Below are positions 1 to 11,407 of a DNA stretch of 64,000 nt, piece by piece. A program made the position numbers and the translations under genes. The DNA comes from Isoetes taiwanensis (lineage: Eukaryota; Streptophyta; Lycopodiopsida; Isoetales; Isoetaceae). The notes below the pieces were generated by a model that saw only the letters and a list, made by a program, of their open reading frames with translations, was not told the origin of the DNA and ran no database searches. The DNA lies in contig JAJEKV010000063.1 in NCBI GenBank assembly GCA_021234155.1, positions 1 to 64,000 of the forward strand, read 5' to 3'. Within the stretch, counting starts at the first letter, position 1; each line of letters opens with the position of its first letter.

Positions 1-245
1 GATAACGATGTTGTAGAACACACAAGAAATGTAAATATCCCTAGTCGAAAGCCTGCTAATGTATAGGTTGCCTTCAAGTGTTGGCATTATTCTATGTGTG
101 CTTGGTATACGTATTACCTAAAAAAATGTGAATGTGACTCGCTTCTTGGATCATGATGATAAATATGGTTAAACTCTAAATATGTGGGCATGTGCTAAGT
201 TATTGGTTAATGTATGAGTGCATATCCTTCTCGGGAATCGAGTCC
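1..245. other. 5' flank of the gypsy element, no gene
   Basis: Unique AT-rich sequence left of the LTR retrotransposon. The open frames crossing 192-476 run from here into the LTR and share no recognisable family, so I do not call them. The original target site continued directly into the sequence now found after 11412. Confidence 0.6.
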
Positions 246-250
246 ACTTG
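246..250. repeat. Left target-site duplication ACTTG
   Basis: ACTTG lies immediately before the LTR terminus TGTTACA at 251. The same five bases follow the other terminus TGTAACA at 11408-11412. Five base pairs is the duplication length normally left by LTR-retrotransposon integrase. Confidence 0.85.
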
Positions 251-817
251 TGTTACAACAAGAAACCCTTGCCCGCTGCTACGCCTTGGCCGTAACCTTC
301 ACACCGGACCCTCGATCCCCTTACCCGCCCTTGGCTTGCCGTTATGTGAAGTTTTCACAAAGAACCCGATTCCTTCTCGAGAATCCTTCCGAGCTACACC
401 CACCGGATGCTCAACCCAAATCGATCCTTGGCGAGTAATCATGGATCACCAATACGTACTTTGGCCGCAGAACTGATCCGCGCGGGTCAAGCCCAATCAA
501 TCGTAGAGCTATTGTGCCAGACCCACTTCTAATTCCTTCTACCCGGTTTCAGTATTTTTCTCGAATCCTCCTCGAGGGCTTTATAATCCGCCCACTTGAG
601 TTCGGCCGGGCAGTCCTAATCGCCCAAAGCCGCCCACCTAGGCTTTTATTCCATCCCGGACCGCCTCTGCCTTAATCTTAGAGATCCGCAATGGATCTCG
701 ACATACTTCGCTCCTTCGCTATAAATCAGATTCTAAGAACCCATCCAATCGCTTGTCGCGACGCGGTACCTTTAATGGTTTATTTAAAACCATAACTTTT
801 GCATTCTTATATTAACA

Positions 818-2531
818 CAAAGTTCTAATTACGTAATCCATTCTATTAGGGAGCACGCTTACTAAGATCTTGGGCAATACTCTTAGAATGTGGTTGAGTG
901 CATGGGCCGAAAGGTAATGAAAGAAGATCTCCTTGCCAAGCCGGTTTCCAGTTGAACATAACACTTTAGATCATGTTTTGACATTGAGAGCATTGATTGA
1001 ACGAGCAAAAAGTCCAAATAAAGCCTTGTATGTTGTCTTTCATTGATTTTACTAAGGCGTTTGACACACCCGAGGAATGAATTGGGAGACCGTGATGGTG
1101 CTTAGGGGTTCCGTATGAACTTAAAGGAGCAGATTGCCAATTATATTCGAAGTTCTAATATCGATAAGACGGACCTGAACTCCGTGAGTGAGAAACAATA
1201 TTGAGTAAGACGTGGATGCCCACTGCCTCCTACTCTATTTGGTCCGGTTTTATAGATGAAACCGACTTAATGGATGCGTTTCATTCATTGGCAGGACCGT
1301 GGCCGGGTGAATATGTGATTCAATTATTATCAGATGCCGACGATGTGGCACTCTTGGCAACTAAGGGGGCATTACGTGCTCATTTGATGCACTGAAGAAT
1401 TTTGTAAAGAGGCATATGAAAGTGAATATAGCTAAGATTTTAAGATTATGATCTTCTTGCATAAGGGATAGACCAAAGTTTACATATCGTGGGGTTACTG
1501 TGGATAATGGAGAGTTTTAAGTACCTTTTGGGATTGATTTTTTCCAAATTATAGCTGGAAGGAATGTATAAAAAGACGAACCTTGGGGGGAAATTCCAGG
1601 CACTATATGGGATGTTATCACGTGTGCTCTAGTATATCCTTGTATGATTGGGGGCTGAAAGTTTTATATGTGTCCTTAGTGGTGCCAAAGAGTTCTTTAT
1701 GGTTCTCCAATTTGGGGCGCAGGCTGTCCTCAAGACTCTGGTTGCGTGTAGAGTCGGCAAAACAATATCGTGAAGAGTCGGGTGTCAAAAAGTACGATCC
1801 CATATGCTTTTGCTTGCGTAAAACAGTTTGTATCCCTTGGAAATAGAGGCTTTATATCGTGACCGTAAACTTTGTGAATAGACTTAAGAGCTTGTCCACG
1901 CATTGATTATCATATCAGGCTATGCAAAGGCCATCCGAACAAAATGATGGAAAACGGATGAAATGGGCGGGCAATGGGGCCGCTGTGTTAATTGGCCGTG
2001 ACAACAAAAAAGATGCGAGAGAATTGCTTGAACATCTTTGCTGTCCGCGATGTGGTCCAACAAGGGAGCGTAATGATACATTATAGAGAGTATGTGAACC
2101 CTTTAGATTTAGATTTATATGGTGATCAAGCATATTTGAGAGCTGAGATACCTAGATTTTTCAAGCAAGTTATGGCACTAAGATAGATTAAGTTCCATAG
2201 ATTGGCAATAGAGACAAAAGCTCTGGTCTAAAACCCCTGATCTAGAGGCTCCTTTGTTTGTGCAATACAGTGACATTGAAAAACGAAGATCATGTATTTG
2301 CCGAATGCCCAAAGATATGAAGAACTTAGAGAGAAATTCAACATACATGTAGCTGATTTTAGATCTTTTGTTTCAGCTTGGTAATTGTTCAAAGTAGGAT
2401 CATATTTAAGATCTGTAGATGAACATCGCTCTCACTGCTTAAAATCTGATTCATTGTACTTGGGCTCCATGGCCTTCTTGGCCCGAGCGAGCAAAGATAA
2501 AAATAAAAAAAAAAAAAAAAATAAATAATAA
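818..2531 (+). mobile_element. 5'-truncated non-L1 LINE inserted in the 3' LTR
   Basis: This segment is absent from the homologous place in the other LTR, where ATTAACA runs straight into TATTTGGCCCC. It ends in an A-rich tail at about 2495-2531 (runs of A with interspersed T). Broken coding on the plus strand gives the reverse-transcriptase block FIDFTKAFDT (about 1045-1072), DADDVALLA at the active-site position (about 1333-1359), a later GVTVDNGESFK-like block near 1490-1520, and a cysteine/histidine-containing C-terminus (CCPRCGPTR, about 2038-2065; HVFAECP about 2290-2310). No clear target-site duplication was found. The clade (RTE/CR1/Jockey-like) is not assigned. Confidence 0.75.
900..2390 (+). 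pseudogene. Reverse transcriptase remnant of the non-L1 LINE
   Basis: Only the second half of a LINE ORF2 survives, in all three plus frames with several stops, so it is a pseudogene. The recognisable blocks in order are the RT motif containing FIDFTKAFDT, an active-site region where the usual YADD reads DADD, a thumb-like region, and a terminal zinc-ribbon-like segment ending with a conserved E-C-P. The blocks lie in the same order as in the longer relative at 7588-11080. The first active-site residue is changed (Y to D), while the two catalytic aspartates are kept. Confidence 0.7.
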
Positions 2532-2860
2532 ATATTTGGCCCCTAGGGCCTATATACAAGTTATATTAACAATAAGATAACTTCGCCAACCATGCACCCA
2601 TATGAATCTCTTGCCTCCCAACCCCGCTTAGCTCTTTTCCGACACTAATACTTAGTAATATTAGTGTTCCACCTAGCAACCCATTACCCGTTGCTTAGCC
2701 ATTATCACCATTTACCCCGTGATCCCACATCAGATCGACATACCAACACGCCCATTGAATCACAAATCGCCCTAAGCAATCGCGACAACAAGATTCCCCG
2801 GCTCATGGACGCCCATCAAGGGGTCTGATCCGGCTATGCCCTTTGGGAGCACCCTAATGT

Positions 2861-2873
2861 TCCTCCCCTCCTT
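2861..2873 (-). other. Polypurine tract of the gypsy element
   Basis: On the minus strand the sequence is AAGGAGGGGAGGA, directly before the 3' LTR. Polypurine tracts prime plus-strand DNA synthesis in LTR elements. Here the tract overlaps the last codons of pol: the frame ending FPHLKDEDKVKEGRN runs through it. Confidence 0.7.
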
Positions 2874-4260
2874 GACCTTGTCCTCATCCTTTAGATGAGG
2901 GAACCGCTGCGACAAATTCTCCTCCTCCCGTGGGCATCCTCGAGATCGGTCCTCGCAAGCAACCGAACCGTGATGTTCTACCACATCCCTATTGGTAATG
3001 TACCGCCAACTCTTCTATCCAAAAGACGTCTCGTAACATATGGGGAGTTTAAGACGACGGTATACTTTGGCGGACTAACCACGCTAGCGCGATCCAAAGA
3101 TAGCCCTCTTTAGCCGACCTACATGAAACACGGATGGATCCCTACTTCCTCGCGGGTAAGTTCAACTCAGACAAGTTTCCATCCTTTTAGTAATCCTAAA
3201 AGGTCCAAAGATACCGCTGAGTAAGTTTAGGCACCCGACCTTTGGTTAAAGGCCGTAATGTGTTCATTCTTAATGCCGAAGGATAAACGACCAGAAGAAA
3301 ACATAATCACCTTACGATAAGAGATATCCCGCCTATGCCGATTTGCGTATCGCTCGCGTCTCTATCTTGAGCTTTAAACGCTTGCTTGCATTGCCGCAGG
3401 ATTGCATCCATATCATGAAGCATGTGTACTGCAACTTCGGGTTCTAAGGTACTTATGCATACCGTAATAAGCTCTTGGGTTTCAGCCCATCATAGCCACA
3501 AAGGGAGTGATCCAATTCCCGTAGGATGGCTATTATTATGTTTAACCCTAGATAGGTAAATAATCTTCCCACCTAGATCTTTCTCGTGGACAAAACTTCA
3601 CAACATGTCCTCTAAGATCATGTTTATGCGCCAGCTTGCCTCCGTCCGCTTGTGGATGATTTCCACTACTCATGTATAATCGATCCTCAATCCTTTCATG
3701 AGATCTCTCCAAAATGACCCATGAACTTAGTGTCTCGATCACTTACAATGGACAAGGGAAGTCCAAAAGTTGGAAATATGTTTTGCATATAGGCAATTGC
3801 TACGCCATGTCCCCGTAGCCTCCCTTTAATGCTATAAACTTAGCATACTTGGTTAGCCGATCCACTATTACCAAAATTTGAGTATGTTGCCCAGCGCTTC
3901 TAGGTAATGTGACTATAAAGTCCATACTCACGCTTTCCCCGTGTTCATTCGGTATAGGGAGAGGTTGTAACAATCCCGAGTTTTCCCATGATCCGCCTTT
4001 CACCGCTTGACACACCAAACAAAGACTTACCAAATCCTTGACTTGATCTTGCAACTCGCCGAATAGAACCTCTTTATCAATTCATACGCCTTCCATTCAC
4101 CTCCATGCCCAAATTGTGGAGTGTCATGGTGCTCACGAGAATTGACTCCCCTAAGGTCCCCACTTGAAGGAACATAAATCCTTCCCTTATAGAAATGCAA
4201 ACCCTCTTGCTCACCCATGCCTCCCCAGCCTCACCATCGCGGATCGCGGCCGATCTCCGT
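2862..4260 (-). pseudogene. Gypsy integrase and chromodomain-like C-terminus (broken)
   Basis: Integrase inserts the cDNA into the host chromosome. On the minus strand, from about 4220, the zinc-binding region is visible (HHDTPQFGHGGEWKAYELIKRF, then CLVCQAVKGG at about 3990-4020). The catalytic core follows (SMDFIVTLP about 3915-3945; VIVDRLTKYAKFI about 3830-3870), and SDRDTKF-like coding comes near 3730-3750, all in shifting frames. Near 2990-2870 the end RFPHLKDEDKVKEGRN resembles the C-terminal tail of plant chromoviruses, whose chromodomain guides integration to heterochromatin. Stops and frameshifts break it at least five times. The chromodomain call rests on that tail and is an inference. 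Confidence 0.7.
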
Positions 4261-4439
4261 GATATGCATCCTTGATCCTTTGTATAAGACCACTTGCCAA
4301 AGTCGCCAAGGTATTTATATTCTTAACCCGTGATAATGCATCCAAGAATCGGATTATTTTTGCCCTACATGCTCAATGGAAAAAGGAACTCATGGAGGAA
4401 GTCTAGCCACCTAGCCTTTGCCTTGGGCTAATTTCGGGC

Positions 4440-4700
4440 TTGACTTTGCAAGAACCTCAATGGTTTATGGTCGGATAGATGATAAACTTGCGCATGCTCT
4501 TGGCTCGTCCCCACTACGCAAGTAGTGCCTCCACGCCTTTAACGCATGCACAATGGCTAGCAACTCTTGCTCATAAGTTGCGTAATTTCTTTCCACATGA
4601 ATTAGTTTCTGACTTTCATAAGCCACTAGGTGACCCTGCTGCATTAGCATCGCTCCCTAACGCTAGCCACAAGCGCCGTCAGATAGATTTCAAATGCTCG
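4440..4700 (-). pseudogene. Gypsy RNase H fragment
   Basis: The minus-strand frame 4650-4465 reads LMQQGHLVAYESQKL, ERNYATYEQELLAIVHALK and WRHYL in order. This is the characteristic start of the Ty3/gypsy RNase H domain, which removes RNA from the RNA:DNA hybrid. Only about 60 residues are in one frame. The upstream RT connection and the downstream half are degraded. Confidence 0.8.
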
Positions 4701-4849
4701 ATTCAAATCCGGCGATTTTTAGCACCAACCGCCATTAGCAAGTCCTTAACGCGCCGAATGCCTCTTTGTCGCTTTCCCCCACACAAAATCGTGATCTTTC
4801 TTCAAAAGATCGTGAGAGGAGCAACAACTTTAGAAAATTTAGGACAAAT

Positions 4850-5605
4850 TTACGGTAGTACGTGGCTAACCCTTAAAATCATAAATCCCAAACGTTTTCC
4901 GGTGGGGAGCCATTGCAGCACTACTTGGACTTTGGCGAGATCCGGGGAGACATCGTCACCAAACAGGATATGTCCCAAATAAGCCACTTGCTTTTTAACC
5001 TTTTCAAGTTCTAGAGGACTTAATCGGTAGGGAGCACGTGCCATGGGCTTAACCCTAGGTTCAAGCTCAATTTCGTGCTTGACACCCCACGAGGATGGTG
5101 GTCCCTCAGTCAACTCTTTTGGAAAAACATCCTTAAAGGTATGCAAAAGATCTTTTAATCTTTGGTCTACCTCAGAGTTTACTCCAGTGTTAACCACCAA
5201 TGAGTTACACGATTTGACAATCAAATCATCTTTTCTCAAGTACATCAAAGAAAAAATATTTATATTAACTTTGAAAACTTTCTTAGCCTGAGTGGCTGAC
5301 ATGAGCTTACTAGGCTCTACATGCGGTAAACCTTGAATCCTAACTACTCCATTTGAAGGTAAATTGAAAACTAAGGTGTGTGTTGGCCAGAGAATCTGTG
5401 GCTCAACTTGCTGTAACCATTTCATGCCTAGAATGACATCAATGTATCGCTTTAACTGAGCGATCTCTAGATCTATGGACATAGATGTTACAACCCGGGA
5501 CTCTTTATCCAACAACTCCAAACAAACATCCCATGCTTGCTCATGGTGACACTGGGTTTGTGGCCCGGCCTCAAACTCGATCACGTACGGAGCCACCTCG
5601 TTCAA
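4850..5605 (-). pseudogene. Gypsy protease/RT junction with the RT core deleted
   Basis: An uninterrupted minus-strand frame of 251 codons. The first part is protease-like (DVILGMKWLQQ at about residues 56-66, matching the region after the aspartic protease fold). It continues into the linker FKDVFPKELTEGPP and the RT entry APYRLSPLELEKVKKQ. At about residue 207 (near 4985) it passes directly to AYLGHI, which in Ty3/gypsy RT comes only after the palm. Roughly 150 residues including the YXDD active site are therefore absent without loss of frame. The C-terminal half is otherwise normal gypsy RT connection sequence. Confidence 0.78.
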
Positions 5606-5639
5606 TTCCAGCCTTAGATCTTGTGCTAGATCATCTCTT

Positions 5640-6960
5640 CTCGAGCGATAACTGATAACTCCTTTACCCCCGGCTTATCATTTACCTTTGCAGTGCTGAA
5701 AACTTTCTTGCGAGGCTTTGTACATTCTCGGGCAAAGTGTCCGACCACCCCACAACGATAACACCATGCTTCTTAGAGGGAGCAGATCCCTGGGAGTTTT
5801 CCCCGGCCCTCTTTGCCTTCCAATTAGCAAAGTTCTGAGCCTTCTTAGATTCTTCCCTACCCACCAGTTTCCTGGCCATCTCCACAGCCAATTCAAAGTC
5901 AGCAGGTTCTGCCCGCAGTAAATGCGTGCGAATGCTAGCATCCCGTAGACCATTTATAAAATGATCCACGCCAAGATCCCCGCAGAATCTCCGTAAACGC
6001 CAAAAAGCGGCCTGAGTCCGCCACATAATCCCACAGACCCTCGCCTGCGGTGAGCTCTTTCGGGCCAGTATGAGCGCATGACGCCGGTCATAATGAGGTG
6101 CATACTCCCTGCCGAATAAAATGACAAAATTCTCCAGACGCAGCGCTTTTGACCATTCCCGGTGTGAATGTCCCACCATGCGGCCCGGTCCCTTCAAATT
6201 GTGGTGGCATACATAAGTCCGCATTCTCACCCTTCTTCGTGGCTGCAAAATACAACTTCATTTGATTGAACCATCGATAGCCTAGCCCGTGTTACATCCT
6301 GCCATAGAACCGCATTTTACGCTCCAGAGATTTAATCTCTTTTCGTAAAGTTCCCCAGGGACTCTTTTCCGGGAAAGCAATACCTTCTACGACATTACGG
6401 CGGGTTCCTCGGCCAACCCGTGTTTTACTCCCCGATGGTGCACTAGGGTCCCTCGTTGTGCAACCTCGTGAGGAACACTCACGATTTGCCCCCCGAGCGG
6501 TGGGAGCTGCCCCAACCACTGTAGAGGAACTTCTCTACTACACTACTCAAGTGAAGTTCTCGGGCCTTCCCTTCAAGCACCCTTCCCTAGGTTTTGTATC
6601 AACCCGAAGGGGTGTTCAAACCTCGGCTTGTTCAAATCCTTATTTCGTTCGGTTCCCCGCCCAGACGGTTGATATTACCTACATTTACGCCGGGGTAAGT
6701 TCATGCCTACTGATCCCACTCGCAAGCACTTGCTCCCGAGGCGTTCCCGCATTCACATTATCAACATTAGTGCGACTTGCAAAGATTAACATGATCGCAC
6801 CTTCGGGAATAGCTGCTTCAGTGCAGCCGGGGATGCTCCCCATCCAAATTTCGAACTTGGGCAATTCATCGCCTAAATGAATGTCCTCGAGGGCTGGTAT
6901 TATGCCCCTCTTCCAAAGCGGATGCACTTCGGGCAATCATCGTCAATAGGTCCGGTGGCA
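5640..6960 (-). pseudogene. Gypsy gag with a CCHC zinc knuckle (broken)
   Basis: Gag packages the element RNA. The minus-strand frame 6248-5682 covers part of the retrotransposon gag core. At about 5763-5722 a neighbouring frame reads CYRCGVVGHFAREC, a C-X2-C-X4-H-X4-C knuckle just before the protease. The N-terminal part (6960-6290) is scattered over frames and has no clear start codon. The position between the primer-binding site and protease agrees with gag. Multiple frameshifts make it a pseudogene. Confidence 0.72.
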
Positions 6961-6980
6961 TATCGTGCACAGGTTCACCA

Positions 6981-6995
6981 TTGAGCTCGATACCA
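6981..6995 (-). other. Primer-binding site, initiator tRNA-Met type
   Basis: On the minus strand TGGTATCGAGCTCAA starts one base after the 5' LTR end (AACA at 6997-7000). Plant initiator tRNA-Met sites begin TGGTATCAGAGC. This copy matches the first seven bases and then shows a small deletion. It fixes both the LTR border and the orientation. Confidence 0.75.
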
Positions 6996-7639
6996 TTGTT
7001 ATACGGCGAAAAATTTTCCCCAAAGGAAAACCCTTGCTCGCGTTGCTATGCCGGTGAGAACCTCCCCACACCGTGGATCCCCTCGATCCCCACACCGACC
7101 TTTGGCTTTGGCCGTTATGTGAAGTTTTCACAAGAGTCCGGATTCCTTCTCGAGAATCCTTTCCGAAGCTAAGCACCTACCGGATGCTCAATCCAAATCG
7201 ATCCTTGGCAAGAGTAATCTGCCTTGGGAACACCAACACTTTTGTCAGCAAATCCGACCCATATGGGTCAAGCCTTGAATCAATCGAGCTTTCACAGCAG
7301 AATTGATCTCTAATTCCTTCTACCCGGTTTCTGTGTTTTTCCTTGAATCCTCCCTGTAGGCTTTATAATCCGCCCACTTGAGTTCGCTGGCAGTCCTAAG
7401 CCCAAAACCGGCCCACCTAGGCTTTTATTCCATCCCGACCGCCTTTACAGCCAACTTAGAGATCCTGCAAATGGATCCATACACTTCGCCCCTTCATTTA
7501 TAAATCGTGTTCTAAGAACCCATCCAATCGCTTGTCGCCACAAAAAGTACCTTTAATAGTTTATTTAAAACCATAGCTAACTTTGCATTATCGAAGTCCA
7601 CATCGAATGCCGCCAAATAGGAACTGTATGCGATGGTGT

Positions 7640-10600
7640 CTTGAACCGCCGGGCTTCCCCCGCGTAAAGGCGAGAGTCTCAACTCTATTGCACGCAGGAT
7701 ATGGATCTCATTTTCCTCATGGAAACATGGGAGCATGCAGGCCTGGTATCGCCAGACCTCCCAGGCTATCCGCATTTCTGGAACAATGAGTGCAATGGCA
7801 AGGAGGGCATGGCGGGTTGCCCGCTACTACCGTAACAACCTTGAGGCACTCACGATCTCGTTGCACAAAACGTATTGTGCAATAACGCTACTTGTGGGTG
7901 CGCGTCGCAGCATGACAAATGGCGACACTCTCCTCATAGCGGCATGCTACTTTCCACATGCCGAGCAACTTTTATAACACTCATTCGGATGTGGATCGAT
8001 TGGAGCCTTATGTCGATCTATATGATGACATACGGCCAGAAGACAAACAGTTAGGCAGTGGTTATGTTGCTTGGCTTAATTTTAATGCACGCCACGTGAG
8101 CCGAAAGAGGTTCCAAAATTTGAGCCCCCCCGGGAAGGGGCGTCTTGCAGCCGAGCCCAGGTGGGTGGCTTGGTCAAGGATATCGATGACGACCATATTT
8201 CGCCAGCTTATAGCGGCGCTGATTTAACATTCTTTGGGTAGTATCTTTGACCTGGTTATCCGTAATGGGTTGGTGCAATGGCCGCCTTCCATTTCTTGCA
8301 CTTGTGTAGACGGAAGAGAACCAAGGGGGCGGCTCCATGTAGTGGATTATCCGGCCGGTTGAGGAAGTCCGCACCACCTGGTTACTCATTTTTCCATCGG
8401 ATGCACACTGACGGGGAAGTAGACTCACCACCGGCCCCGCTCATGCATCTCCAAGGGGAAGCTCCCCGCACCTACTTGCCTCAACACACCGGATGCCCCA
8501 AGCGCTGGACTCTGACTACGTCTGCGGGGACCTATGCCCAAACCGCTTGAGCATGATCCGGGATGGCGCAACTCCCCACACTTCAAGAACAATGCTGCTC
8601 CGGTGACTCACCAATTCCGGCGGGCCGCAGAAAAGATGCTTTGGGAGAGGCCGCCACGGCAAGCCTCGTGCACCACCACCTTCCCCGCAGAACCGATGGT
8701 TTGATGATGAGTGCTCGGAGCTCAAACGCACACTCCCAAGTCAATGATCCCATCTCTCGCCTACAGCCGGGTCAATACCGTTCCTTTCTCAAGAACAAGA
8801 AGGCGGATACCTTCGCCCGAGCATCCAGCCTTGATGTTTTGGTCTCCCTGACCGCACCCCGGACATTCGGAGAAGGGTCTTGAGCAAGCTCCGCATTGTT
8901 CGCGGGGAACATCACCTCGGGCAATGGATACAAGATTTGCAAATACCGGTGTATGACCGGCCGGGGGCGGGCACAGTCCCTCCACGATAGGCATGGCTCA
9001 CGGTTATCACGAGGAGGATGTCATCATGGGCCTACAAATAGCTAATGGGAAGGCAGCAGATTTAGATGGCATGCGGCGAGCTTCCTCGAAATGGGTCAAT
9101 TCCCTCGGGTGCCTTCTCCACGGCATTGTTCAATAAAGCATTGCGAAGGCTTCCCACGAATGGACCACTAGTAGAGTAGTGCCCCATATACAAAGCAGGG
9201 GACCCTCAATGTCCGCCAACTACCGCACTATTATGGTCAGCTCTCTCTTTGCAAAACTGCGGCTGGCATCCTTGAGCAAATGGTGACAATATGGGCAGAG
9301 GGAAACGAGGTACAGCTCTTACACGTGCAGGTTTTCGCCCGGATATTCCAATTATTGATCATATCTTCACTCGCGCACATTGATTGAAGATAGCAGAATC
9401 GCCGCGTGTAACCTATCATGTTGTTTCGTGGATTTTGCAAAGGCATTCGACCGCGCATCCCGCATAAGCTATGGGGGACATTGGCGGCAACCGGGACCCC
9501 CGACTTGCGTAATGCAAATTATATAGGCTGTCAGACGAGGCATGCTCAGCCAGATTACATCATCAGCCTGACCCGGCGACCCGGTAGCATTGGAGGCGTC
9601 GTATTGCCCCCTCCCCCACACTCTTTGGCCTCAGACATTGATCGGGTTGGAGGATTGGCTATCCGAGCATGGAGGTGCGGGCGCATATCATGCATCACAA
9701 TAACCGGCAACTCATATATGCCGACGATGTCAACCTCATGGCCTATACTCCAGAGGACATGCAACGCCACTGATGCTCTTGACACTTTTGCCAATTCATC
9801 GCATGCAAGTTAACTTTGGCCAAAACTAGGGTGCCGCTAGTTGCATCATCCCGCCGCCCAAGGCTTCCCACATTCACTTACTGTGGGCAAGAGGTAGAGG
9901 TGGCTCCGACCTACAAGTACTTGGGGATCGAAGTTCTCAACTACCACCCATTGGGATGCGGCTATCGTGGTGCGGGTCACTTTATCGGGTTGGAAAGCAC
10001 TATATGCCATGCGTAAACAACCACAAGGCAGTTGTATGCCCGGGTCACCAAATCACATTTGTTTCGCCTTGGTTGAGCCGGCCCTTTGTATGGGGCGAAG
10101 TTTGGGGTCCAAAGATCCCTCAACACTGAATGACCTCGAAAAGGTGTAGAAGGCCTTCTTGGCACGGGCCCGGGGTGAAGTCCACGCCCGCACCGCATCC
10201 TACTCCAGAGACGAGGATTTCTACCCCTTCAACGGGCTGCATTGGAACGCCATATCGTTTACTTCCAAAAGGTGGTCGCTATGGCTGATACACGCTTGCC
10301 CCGCCTTGCTTTGGCCACGGCAATGGGTCCCCAACGCCTGAAATCCTGCTGGAAAGACAAGCGCAGCCTCGCTGGTTCTCACGCTGGGGTGTGCAGGCAA
10401 ACAGATGTGTCCAGGTCAGGACAAAGAAAGATCGCGAGGCACTTAAACTATACCTTGATGCTACTTTCCTTCGCAGGCTGTGGGATGCAGAGGCTCTGAC
10501 ACATGTTAAGCTGGCACACTATCGCAGAAGTCAATCCTAGACTCACAAGAGGCCCACACCAAGATTTGTACACCCAGCTACCCATGAAGAAACGCAGCTT

Positions 10601-10940
10601 ATAGCTTTCATTCAAGACGGGGGCACATCGCCTCGCATTGAAACAGGCGTTGGGCTCGTGGAAGCACGGGGAGCAAAGGCTTTGCCACCTTGCCACCAGG
10701 GCGATTGAGGATGAATGTCATGCCCTCCAGACCGCCCAAGATTTGCCCATATCCGGAGAGCCGATATGTTCGACATTAGTGCCCGGCCAGCCGTTGCATC
10801 GCCATTATTACGGCGTCGCCAGGGTTTGTTGGGGTCATACCTCCGTGAGGTTATGGATGCACGGACTGCTTTGTGTCCTACGGACTAGATTGAACCGCCC
10901 CCATGCAATTAGAAAGAAGTGCAGCCAGGCTTATTACTGC
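7640..10940 (+). pseudogene. Endonuclease/reverse transcriptase ORF of the TTCTA-tailed LINE (decayed)
   Basis: The order of blocks is that of an APE-endonuclease LINE. Near 7690-7790 the text DLIFLMETWEH and GYPHFWNN suits the endonuclease N-terminus. AACYFPHAEQL (about 7935-7975) and a degraded G-D-F-N-A-R box reading LNFNAR (about 8075-8095) follow. RT blocks start at about 9180 (PIYKAGDP), with FVDFAKAFDRA (about 9420-9455), YADDVNLMAYTPEDMQRH (about 9718-9772) and YKYLGIEVLN (about 9917-9947). A thumb/C-terminal region with KAFLARARG sits near 10150. Stops and frame changes occur roughly every 100-250 bp. The catalytic YADD itself is intact. Confidence 0.75.
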
Positions 10941-11060
10941 TAAGGTTTTTCCTCAAAACCCTTTCGCGGGGGTTTTTAACTCCCGCCGAGAATATGCTTG
11001 TCGCTTCTTTTTTGTTTGGGTCCCATAGGCCAATTGGTCTCCGTGGACGCTAAAAACCTA

Positions 11061-11080
11061 TTCTATTCTATTCTATTCTA
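11061..11080 (+). repeat. (TTCTA)4 tail of the LINE
   Basis: Four perfect TTCTA units close the LINE and are followed by the LTR sequence TTCTTATATTAACA. The tail unit resembles the first bases of the target, as expected if priming used short homology. Confidence 0.8.
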
Positions 11081-11407
11081 TTCTTATATTAACATATTTG
11101 GCCCCTAGGGCCTATACAAGTTATATTAACAATAATATAACTTCGCCAACCATGCATCCATATGAATCTCTTGCCCCCATCTTTCCGCACTAATACTTAG
11201 TAATATTAGTGCCCCACCTAGCAACCCATTACCCGTTGCTTAGCCATTATCACCATTTACCCCGCATCCCGTCACCGTAGACTGATTACAGTCAACACGG
11301 CCCATTGAATCACAATTGCCTGGCAATCGCGACCAACAGTACCTCCGTGCTCATGGACGTCCGTCAAGGGCCCGATTCCGGATATGCCCTTGGGAGCACC
11401 TGTAACA

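Larger units (their letters stand above)
251..2860 (-). repeat. 3' LTR of the gypsy element, interrupted by a LINE
   Basis: The pieces 251-817 and about 2532-2860 align with 6997-7587 and about 11081-11407 of the other LTR, with many substitutions and small indels. The outer terminus TGTTACA at 251 is preserved. The inner end reads GGTGCTCCC next to the polypurine tract, where the first bases have diverged from the TGTTACA seen in the 5' copy. Confidence 0.85.
7588..11080 (+). mobile_element. Non-L1 LINE with (TTCTA)n tail inserted in the 5' LTR
   Basis: This 3.5-kb insert separates the two halves of the 5' LTR. It carries an endonuclease-RT ORF on the plus strand (opposite to the gypsy host), a 3' untranslated region from about 10940, and a pentanucleotide tail of four TTCTA units at 11061-11080. 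A microsatellite tail rather than poly(A) is typical of several non-L1 LINE clades. The junction sequence ATT/TTCT is too short to define a target-site duplication. Confidence 0.78.
251..11407 (-). mobile_element. Degenerate Ty3/gypsy (chromovirus-like) LTR retrotransposon carrying two nested LINEs
   Basis: The element reads on the minus strand. From high to low coordinate it shows: 5' LTR (11407-6997, split by a LINE), primer-binding site (6995-6981), gag with a CCHC knuckle, protease/RT start, RNase H, integrase, a chromodomain-like C-terminus, polypurine tract (2873-2861) and 3' LTR (2860-251, also split by a LINE). The outer ends are TGTTACA and TGTAACA, and ACTTG flanks both sides. Without the LINEs each LTR is about 0.92 kb and the internal part about 4.1 kb. 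The order PR-RT-RH-IN is diagnostic of Ty3/gypsy. All genes are broken and most of the RT core is missing, so it cannot move on its own. Confidence 0.88.
6997..11407 (-). repeat. 5' LTR of the gypsy element, interrupted by a LINE
   Basis: 6997-7587 and 11081-11407 match the two halves of the 251-2860 LTR. The outer terminus TGTAACA (11401-11407) is followed by the duplication ACTTG. The inner terminus TGTT at 6997 borders the primer-binding site. Long shared blocks include the segments around CGTTATGTGAAGTTTTCACA and GGCCCCTAGGGCC. Confidence 0.85.
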
